From NCBI GenBank assembly GCA_030044775.1, contig JASICF010000484.1:1-11043 (forward strand): a DNA stretch of 11,043 nt, written 5' to 3'. The position numbers and the translations under genes were made by a program. Within the stretch, counting starts at the first letter, position 1. Every line of letters starts with the position of its first letter. Under the pieces are notes generated by a model. The model had not been told where the DNA came from and ran no database searches. It worked only from the letters and a program-made list of their open reading frames with translations. This document shows positions 6,582-11,043 of the stretch, in pieces. The stretch comes from Candidatus Sulfotelmatobacter sp. (GTDB lineage Bacteria; Acidobacteriota; Terriglobia; Terriglobales; Acidobacteriaceae).

Positions 6582-6619
6582 ACAGGAACTCCCGGATCCA
6601 TCCCGCCGGGATTTCCTGT
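6582..6619 (+). terminator. Strong hairpin after halogenase-like gene pair
   Basis: ACAGGAA (6582-6588) pairs with TTCCTGT (6613-6619), and TCCCGG (6590-6595) with CCGGGA (6606-6611), with one C/T mismatch between the helices and a 10-nt loop. It starts 15 nt after the stop of copy 2. No U-tract follows, so it may be a Rho-aided terminator, an attenuator or an mRNA 3'-end stabiliser rather than a full intrinsic terminator. Confidence 0.5.
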
Positions 6620-6621
6620 AG

Positions 6622-6637
6622 TATGATGGCCGCCATC
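6622..6637 (+). promoter_or_regulatory. Possible internal promoter -10 with overlapping palindrome
   Basis: TATGAT (6622-6627) matches the -10 consensus in five of six positions, and GATGGC-C-GCCATC (6625-6637) is a perfect palindrome overlapping its downstream edge, where a repressor could block initiation. No good -35 is visible 16-18 nt upstream, since that area is occupied by the hairpin. It could drive the small protein and antiporter separately from the halogenase-like pair. Confidence 0.3.
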
Positions 6638-6672
6638 GCGTCGCAAGACGGCATCAATTCAGTCAAGCGAAA

Positions 6673-7146
6673 ATGTCGAGCACCGGCAAAAATTTCGTTT
6701 TCGCCTACTCCTTCCTAGTGATCTTGCCGCTCGTCGGTCTCGCCGGCGTTTTGCGCTCCGGCCGCACTCTGCAAGCGCCCGCGACCATCGATGGAGCGTG
6801 GACTGTAAGTCTCGATTCGCCGCAGAATAATTCGACAGTATGCGCGAATGTGGTTGCCGCACTGGCGGAAAAACCTCTCTCGATTTCTCAATCGGGCACT
6901 GGCTTTGTGCTAAGTGTTCCGGGCAACCCTCCGCTTGAAGGATCCGGCACTCTCGCAGGGAAGACACTGCGCGCATCTTTCGAGCGCACCGGAGGATTTT
7001 GCGGGGGACATGCGGCAACGTTAATCGGCAGTCTTAACCAACAAGCGGGAACCCTGACGGGTACTCTTGCGGTTGCAGACTGCCCATCCTGCGCGCCGGT
7101 AGCGTTCCTTGGCCAACGTGCGATTCCCGGTAAGGGAGGCCACTAA
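6673..7146 (+). CDS. Small exported or membrane-anchored hypothetical protein
   Basis: I do not recognise the family of this 157-residue protein. A hydrophobic segment at about 8-27 (FVFAYSFLVILPLVGLAGV) acts as a signal peptide or N-terminal anchor; there is no lipobox Cys. The remainder looks like a beta-rich barrel or sandwich: GAWTVSLDS, LSISQSGTGFVLSV, GSGTLAGKTLRASF, GTLTGTLAV. Cysteines occur at 57, 110, 137 and 140, the last two as CPSC, so disulfides or metal binding are possible outside the cytoplasm. The ATG at 6673 has a poor ribosome binding site. The TAA stop overlaps the antiporter ATG (TAATG), so the two are probably translationally coupled and may act together at the membrane; that link is inference. 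Confidence 0.7.
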   Translation: MSSTGKNFVFAYSFLVILPLVGLAGVLRSGRTLQAPATIDGAWTVSLDSPQNNSTVCANVVAALAEKPLSISQSGTGFVLSVPGNPPLEGSGTLAGKTLRASFERTGGFCGGHAATLIGSLNQQAGTLTGTLAVADCPSCAPVAFLGQRAIPGKGGH

Positions 7147-8426
7147 TGCTCAACCTGTTCACGCTGGTTTTGCAGATCACGGTGATTCTTGCAGTTTGCC
7201 GCCTCGTCGGGAGCCTTTTCCGCAGAATTCATCAGCCTCGCGTTGTGGGTGAAATGTTTGCCGGCATCCTTCTCGGACCTTCCCTTCTGGGCTGGATCGC
7301 GCCGCATTTCTCGGCTTACCTCTTCCCTTCATCGAGCCTTGGACCTCTGAATGCCCTGAGCCAGGTCGGGGTTGTCATTTTCATGTTCCTGGTTGGACTG
7401 GGAATTAATCCGAAAGAACTCAAGCATCAGAGCCATGCAGCGGTATTAGTCAGCCATGTAAGCATCACGGCGCCTTTCGTGCTGGCTTCCTTACTGGCCC
7501 TTTATCTCTACCCAAGACTTTCTAACGACAGCGTTTCCTTTACCAATTTCGCGCTGTTTATGGGCGCGGCGATGAGCATCACGGCTTTTCCGGTGCTGGC
7601 GCGGATTCTCACCGAGCGCGACATGACGCACACCCGCCTGGGAACGATCGCGATCGCTTGCGCCGCAGTCGACGACGTGACCGGCTGGTGCATTCTCGCT
7701 TACATCGTGGTGCTGATTCGCGCAGCTCATGAATCGACTTCGATCTGGGTCACGATCGGCGGCATTCTGCTTTTCAGCGCAATCATGATTTACGGCGTGC
7801 GGTTTCTGCTGCGCGGCTACGAGCATACATTCCAGAAACATGGCGAGATCAGCGAGAACGGCATGGCCTTCCTGATTCTGCTGGCCCTGATCTCCGCGCT
7901 GTGCACGGAAAAACTCGGCATCCATCTATTGTTCGGTTCGTTCCTGATGGGCGCGATCATGCCCAAGGAACCGAAATTCGTGCGCTATATCCTGGACCGG
8001 TTTGAAACCATCACGATTACGCTTCTGCTGCCGTTATTCTTCGCCTTTACCGGCCTGCGCACAAATATTGGGCTCATGAAAGGGCCGGCGATGTGGTTCT
8101 ACGCTGCCCTGATTATTCTGGCGGCGACCGTTGGCAAGCTGGGGGGTTCAACCATCGCGGGATGGTTATCGGGAATGCAGGCCAGAGACGCTGCAGGCCT
8201 GGGGACTCTGATGAATACGCGCGGCCTGATGGAACTGGTGATTCTGAACATTGGACTGGATGTGAAGGTCATTTCGCCGGCGCTGTTCTCGATGATGGTG
8301 TTGATGGCTTTAGTTACGACCTTCATGACGACGCCGGTTCTGGAGATGATTTGCCCAGAGCAGGCCCTCCCGTCAGTGCCGAAGAACGTTTCCGTGTCGA
8401 AGGTGGCGCTGCAAGAAATCGCCTGA
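7146..8426 (+). CDS. CPA2-family (KefB/NapA-like) cation:proton antiporter
   Basis: The 426-residue integral membrane protein is hydrophobic throughout, with about 12-13 likely membrane segments. CPA2 hallmarks include QPRVVGEMFAGILLGPSLLG (30-49), ITAFPVLARIL (145-155) and the paired acidic residues in AAVDDVTGW (Asp176-Asp177), which in this family sit at the ion-exchange site. Members swap K+ or Na+ for H+ across the inner membrane. The protein stops shortly after the last membrane segment, so the cytoplasmic RCK/TrkA-N domain of full KefB/KefC is absent. AAGGGAGG ends 6 nt before the ATG, and the start overlaps the previous stop. K+ versus Na+ selectivity cannot be read from the sequence. 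Its position suggests a role in pH or cation homeostasis connected with the upstream genes, or simple co-transcription. Confidence 0.88.
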   Translation: MLNLFTLVLQITVILAVCRLVGSLFRRIHQPRVVGEMFAGILLGPSLLGWIAPHFSAYLFPSSSLGPLNALSQVGVVIFMFLVGLGINPKELKHQSHAAVLVSHVSITAPFVLASLLALYLYPRLSNDSVSFTNFALFMGAAMSITAFPVLARILTERDMTHTRLGTIAIACAAVDDVTGWCILAYIVVLIRAAHESTSIWVTIGGILLFSAIMIYGVRFLLRGYEHTFQKHGEISENGMAFLILLALISALCTEKLGIHLLFGSFLMGAIMPKEPKFVRYILDRFETITITLLLPLFFAFTGLRTNIGLMKGPAMWFYAALIILAATVGKLGGSTIAGWLSGMQARDAAGLGTLMNTRGLMELVILNIGLDVKVISPALFSMMVLMALVTTFMTTPVLEMICPEQALPSVPKNVSVSKVALQEIA

Positions 8427-8430
8427 AAAC

Positions 8431-8461
8431 AAGAGCGGCCCGCATGATGCGAGCCGCACTT
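8431..8461 (-). terminator. Terminator of regulator copy 2 (possibly bidirectional)
   Basis: AAG-a-GCGGC (8431-8439) pairs with GCCGC-a-CTT (8453-8461), and inside an asymmetric loop GCAT (8442-8445) pairs with ATGC (8447-8450). On the minus strand the stem is followed by GTTTTC, a short T-rich tail that suits the leftward regulator. A second hairpin, ACTTC-AACC-GAAGT (8458-8471), overlaps its edge and could serve the rightward antiporter transcript. Both lie in the 55-nt gap between convergent genes. Confidence 0.55.
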
Positions 8462-8481
8462 CAACCGAAGTTCAGAACGGG

Positions 8482-9321
8482 TTATGCGCGAGCCCGGCGG
8501 CTCGCGTCCTGGAATGATTCCAGGTCTTTCCTGGCGGCGACCTCCTCAATTGTGCGGGATTTCGTGGATTGCGACACCGGGTAAGTCTTGGCGTACTGCA
8601 CGCAACTGCTATCGGAGCTGGTATTCGATCCCACTAAATCCTTGCGGTACCGAAAGGCGTAGAGCACGACTTCCACACGGCTGGAAACACCCAGCTTGTC
8701 GAAGATGCGGAACAGATAGTTCTTCACAGTGTGCTCAGTCAGCCCGAGGCGGCTGGCGATTTCGCGATTGGACAAGCCTTCCGCCACGCAACGAACCACG
8801 TCCTGTTCACGCCGCGAAAGGATCGCTTCCTTGCCGGCCTCGATGGCGCTAGCCGGCTCGGATTCGCAAAGGGCTTCCAGCAGAAACCGCAACTCGGTGC
8901 TGTTGGCCCAGACTTGTCCCTGGTGCACGCTACAGATGCACTTGGCAAGCAACTTGGGTGATTCGGTGCGGGAGAAAACGCCATGCGCACCGGAACGAAA
9001 CGCCTCGACGACAGCCGAACGCTTGGAGGTATCCATCAGCATGACCACGCGGGTTTCAGGACGCGCCGCGCAGATCTGGCGGATGAGATCGAATCCGGTT
9101 GTGGACTCCTCGAGCACGGAACTCATCAGCACCACGTTGGGTTTTTTATCGGCTACGGCGGCGAGAATGGAGGTTGGTTTCGGGTCAATCCCAGTCACGT
9201 GAAACTGGGTGTTTTGCGCGAGAGCCTGGGCAAGCAACTGGCTGCTCATGCGAGTGCTGTCGGCAGCCAAGACACGGATGCGCTCTTCCAACTGCGGCAT
9301 AGGTGTTACATACTGGGCCAT
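8482..9321 (-). CDS. NarL/LuxR-type regulator with degenerate receiver domain (copy 2)
   Basis: This 279-residue paralogue of the regulator at 2435-3289 lines up nearly without gaps through both domains. The receiver-like part (about 14-140) again lacks the phospho-acceptor: PNVVLMSS places Ser67 where NarL-family members have Asp, the first pocket acid is Ala (LAADS), and the Lys position is Arg (FSRT). The LuxR helix-turn-helix contains a stretch identical to copy 1 (LTEHTVKNYLFRIFDKLGVS and beyond), so both probably recognise similar DNA. The tail differs completely in composition (Ser/Thr/Lys-rich instead of Pro-rich) but both end in RRAR plus one residue. The ATG at 9321 has GAGGAGA about 9 nt upstream; an internal ATG at 9300 (MPQ) is an alternative that matches copy 1's N-terminus. 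It faces the antiporter convergently. Confidence 0.85.
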   Translation of the reverse strand: MAQYVTPMPQLEERIRVLAADSTRMSSQLLAQALAQNTQFHVTGIDPKPTSILAAVADKKPNVVLMSSVLEESTTGFDLIRQICAARPETRVVMLMDTSKRSAVVEAFRSGAHGVFSRTESPKLLAKCICSVHQGQVWANSTELRFLLEALCESEPASAIEAGKEAILSRREQDVVRCVAEGLSNREIASRLGLTEHTVKNYLFRIFDKLGVSSRVEVVLYAFRYRKDLVGSNTSSDSSCVQYAKTYPVSQSTKSRTIEEVAARKDLESFQDASRRARA

Positions 9322-9379
9322 TTCGACTTCTCTCCTCAGACGGGGCGTTGATGAGTTATCGATCCAAAGACACCTGGAT

Positions 9380-9413
9380 ATTGCGGCACTAAAATTGGGG
9401 CCATTGCCGCAAT
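9380..9413. repeat. Inverted repeat ATTGCGGC ... GCCGCAAT
   Basis: A perfect 8-bp inverted repeat (9380-9387 and 9406-9413) with an 18-nt spacer lies 59-92 bp upstream of the second regulator's start, inside its predicted leader. It could be an RNA hairpin in the leader or an operator for autoregulation. I found no equivalent repeat in the leader of the first regulator. Confidence 0.4.
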
Positions 9414-9540
9414 TCTGCGTTTGTAAACTTTAATGCAGGGGGAGAACTCTATGAACGGGACACGAGACAGGGGCGCTCTGAAACTCGCTCGTTCAGGACA
9501 GGCTAACCTCCGTTTCCCGTCCAGAGCACATTGTGCAGAG

Positions 9541-9570
9541 ACTTTAGTATGGGTACGGGAGAGCCGTAAA
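9541..9570 (-). promoter_or_regulatory. Promoter of regulator copy 2 (-35 TTTACG, -10 TAAAGT)
   Basis: On the minus strand TTTACG (9570-9565) and TAAAGT (9546-9541) are 18 nt apart. The extended matches TTTACGG and ACTAAAGTCT are shared with the promoter of the paralogous regulator at 3490-3518, while the spacer bases are not. It predicts a leader of about 210 nt. A small palindrome, GCACA-T-TGTGC (9526-9536), covers the predicted start-site region. A GCAC-GAAA-GTGC dyad lies just upstream of the -35 box. Confidence 0.5.
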
Positions 9571-9573
9571 TAG

Positions 9574-9991
9574 CACTTTCGTGCCATATTTTCTGCACAC
9601 TTTTTGATGCAATCCGCGGCCGCCGTTCGATTCGATTCAGATTGTCGGGATGCTCTGTACGAATCATTGTAGAACAAAGTGTCTCGTGGGCGCGAGAAGG
9701 CTTCCGCGGATGCACCGTTCGATGACTCGCGTTCCAAATTTTGCACAAAGGCCACCAATCCCGCGATGCGGCGGGAAATGCCGGCTGCCATTTTCGCGCC
9801 ACGCCGGCAAGGCGCGAAGTTCATCGCTTTCGCTCTTTCTTCGCGCATACCAAGGACTCCATAACTTTCTGCCACTTGATGCAGTTTTTTTCTTCCACTA
9901 CGCTCAAGGTAGAACAATTGCGCCAAGACTGGCGTGGTTGACTACCCCCTCTGGCATAGTTGCTTCCCCCTGTATAAGGCCCAAACACTAA
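9574..9991. other. Non-coding stretch with hairpins, no convincing gene
   Basis: The open frames here have no recognisable domains, poor starts and Arg/Ser-rich composition typical of chance translation. The stretch holds a perfect GC-rich inverted repeat TTCGCGCC/GGCGCGAA (9793-9800 and 9811-9818, 10-nt loop), a small CGCCA/TGGCG hairpin (9921-9934), a T-run near 9885-9891, and TTGACT (9938-9943) and TATAAG (9973-9978) motifs that are not at promoter spacing from one another. It could hide an unrecognised small RNA. Confidence 0.5.
9793..9818. repeat. GC-rich perfect inverted repeat
   Basis: TTCGCGCC and GGCGCGAA form an 8-bp perfect stem around a 10-nt loop that itself contains the palindrome GCCGGC. 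It is isolated from genes on both sides and has no following T-run, so it is not a standard terminator. Function unknown. Confidence 0.5.
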
Positions 9992-10333
9992 TTGAGCAGA
10001 GCTGCTAAAGCTATGAAGACATTAGGTCCTACGACCAACTCGTTATGCGTGTTGGGGAATGCAGGGGCGAGTTCGGGGACCGACAGTTTGGCCAAACGAA
10101 TTGCCCTGCCTCGCCCGGCATGCTGGTCGCACAGGCTTCCCGCAGGGGCTTTGATGTCGATCGGAACATCACTGTTGTCAGCGCAGAATGCGCAGTACAT
10201 TCAGCGAGGGAGCACGTTGCGCCAAGGGTCATCCAGCAACGTAGTCTTCCTCAACCCAAATAATGTGAACTTGAATAGGTTCGGGAATTTGTTTTCTTAT
10301 CCCAAGGTGAACCTTACCGGAGCGGAACAGTAA
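9992..10333 (+). pseudogene. Small ORF, likely remnant of a secreted-protein N-terminal module
   Basis: The frame runs from a TTG at 9992 to a TAA ending at 10333; ATG codons occur at 10013 and 10154, the last with AGGGG about 6 nt upstream. The first half has no recognisable feature. The end (SSNVVFLNPNNVNLNRFGNLFSYP) resembles the segment found near the N-terminus of some large secreted Acidobacteriota proteins, where an ETxLxPxNVN stretch leads into FGKLFSYPVDGQ and a PQQ-type propeller. Here it stops after KVNLTGAEQ, so the propeller is missing. It may be a degraded gene remnant, or a real short exported protein (about 59 residues from 10154). It lies 30 nt before the next secreted-protein gene. 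The family link rests on pattern memory only. Confidence 0.35.
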
Positions 10334-10363
10334 GAGCAGTATTGCTGGGGGAAACAGGAGAGT

Positions 10364-11043
10364 ATGCGAAAAACCGGACTGATCGTGCCGATTGCAGTTT
10401 TTGTATGGATTTTGTCGACGCCCGCGCGCGCGCAAACCGTGACCACGTTCGAAGGAATCGACGCTTCACAGGTAGCCAAGCCCGAATACATGGTTGACGC
10501 AAGCGGGGCAGTGGGCACGCAGCAGTTTCTCGAGTACACGAACGTTTATATCCAGGCGTATGACAAGAACACATTCGTGCCGGTTTGGGGTGAGCCGCAA
10601 TCGGTTCCAGCCATCTTTACGAATGCCGGACTCTCCGAATGCAGCGGCATCGTAAATGACGGAATGGTGATCTTCGACCGGCTCGCGCAACGCTGGGTGA
10701 TTGCGGCGCACAACTCAACCTCCAACGACTACTACTATTGCGTGGCGGTTTCCAATACCGACAATCTGGCTTCCGGATCGCTGGCGTGGTACACCTACGC
10801 ATTTCCGCTGGATTCCTACCTGGGGACAAATTCCGAAGGAAATACATATTTCCCCGATTGGCCGAAGATTGCGACTTGGCCGGATGGATACTATGTGTCG
10901 ATCGACCTGAACGACACGAACCTGAGTTTCCGGGAAGTGGGAATCATGGTTTGCGCGCTCGACCGCACGGACATGCTGGTGGACGGCACGGCGAATGCTC
11001 CGATTTGCATCTTGCAGATGAGTTCTCCCGACACGAACGTCTA
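10364..11043 (+). CDS. Secreted protein with beta-propeller-like motifs, N-terminal part (3' end outside window)
   Basis: The frame is open from the ATG at 10364 to the right edge, giving 226 residues without a stop. AGGAG at 10356-10360 is close to the start. Residues 1-23 form a clear Sec signal peptide (basic MRK, hydrophobic core, cleavage after ARA). The mature part carries motifs I associate with a family of secreted or surface proteins of Acidobacteriota and other bacteria, often with Ig-like repeats further on: FDRLAQRWVI (104-113), YYCVAVS (124-130), FPDWPKIATWPDGYYVS (163-179) and VCALDRTDML (196-205). The repeated aromatic strand pattern suggests a beta-propeller. The exact role is unknown; export is well supported and no catalytic motif is visible in this part. 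Confidence 0.75.
   Translation, partial: MRKTGLIVPIAVFVWILSTPARAQTVTTFEGIDASQVAKPEYMVDASGAVGTQQFLEYTNVYIQAYDKNTFVPVWGEPQSVPAIFTNAGLSECSGIVNDGMVIFDRLAQRWVIAAHNSTSNDYYYCVAVSNTDNLASGSLAWYTYAFPLDSYLGTNSEGNTYFPDWPKIATWPDGYYVSIDLNDTNLSFREVGIMVCALDRTDMLVDGTANAPICILQMSSPDTNV

Noticed and set aside
9571..9590. Sigma-54-like TGGCAC element upstream of regulator copy 2 (minus strand)
   Set aside because: The GG-to-GC spacing is one base too short for a sigma-54 promoter; it is better explained as part of a small GCAC/GTGC dyad.
9336..9926. Minus-strand open frame of 196 codons in the gap right of regulator copy 2
   Set aside because: It overlaps the shared regulator promoter, has Arg/Ser-rich low-information composition, no recognisable motif and no good ribosome binding site.

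Overview
The window is moderately GC-rich bacterial chromosome, most likely from an Acidobacteriota (Terriglobia-like) soil bacterium. This placement is inferred from gene style: a cell-surface Ig-repeat protein with a C-terminal double-hydrophobic, Gly-rich end, a secreted beta-propeller-like protein with an FPDxPK/WPDGYY motif, and LuxR-type regulators. No phylogenetic marker gene is present. I saw no tRNA, rRNA, CRISPR array or transposase.

Layout, left to right. (1) 1-1127 (+): 3' end of a large Ig-like repeat surface protein. (2) 1168-2382 (+): an L-2-hydroxyglutarate dehydrogenase/oxidase (LhgO). (3) 2435-3289 (-): a NarL/LuxR-type regulator whose receiver domain lacks the phospho-acceptor Asp. 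(4) 3290-3802: a divergent regulatory region with a promoter for the regulator, a perfect 8-5-8 dyad and a possible promoter for the rightward genes. (5) 3803-5176 and 5218-6567 (+): two closely related tandem flavin-dependent halogenase-like enzymes, both starting at TTG behind strong ribosome binding sites. (6) 6673-7146 (+): a small exported or membrane-anchored protein, with its stop overlapping the start of (7) 7146-8426 (+), a KefB/CPA2-type cation:proton antiporter. (8) 8482-9321 (-): a second regulator, paralogous to (3), with the same missing Asp. (9) 9322-9991: a long stretch with no convincing gene but several inverted repeats and the second regulator's promoter. (10) 9992-10333 (+): a doubtful small ORF whose end looks like a fragment of a secreted-protein N-terminal module. 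(11) 10364-end (+): the start of a secreted protein, cut by the window edge.

The most interesting unit is 2435-9321: a tandem halogenase-like pair, a small envelope protein and an antiporter, bracketed by two paralogous regulators that look phosphorylation-independent and share a matching promoter. A testable reading is that the regulators control an oxygen-, flavin- and halide-dependent modification whose product or stress is handled at the membrane. The sequence shows the arrangement; the functional link is inference. No carrier protein, NRPS/PKS or flavin reductase gene is visible here, so the halogenation substrate cannot be assigned.
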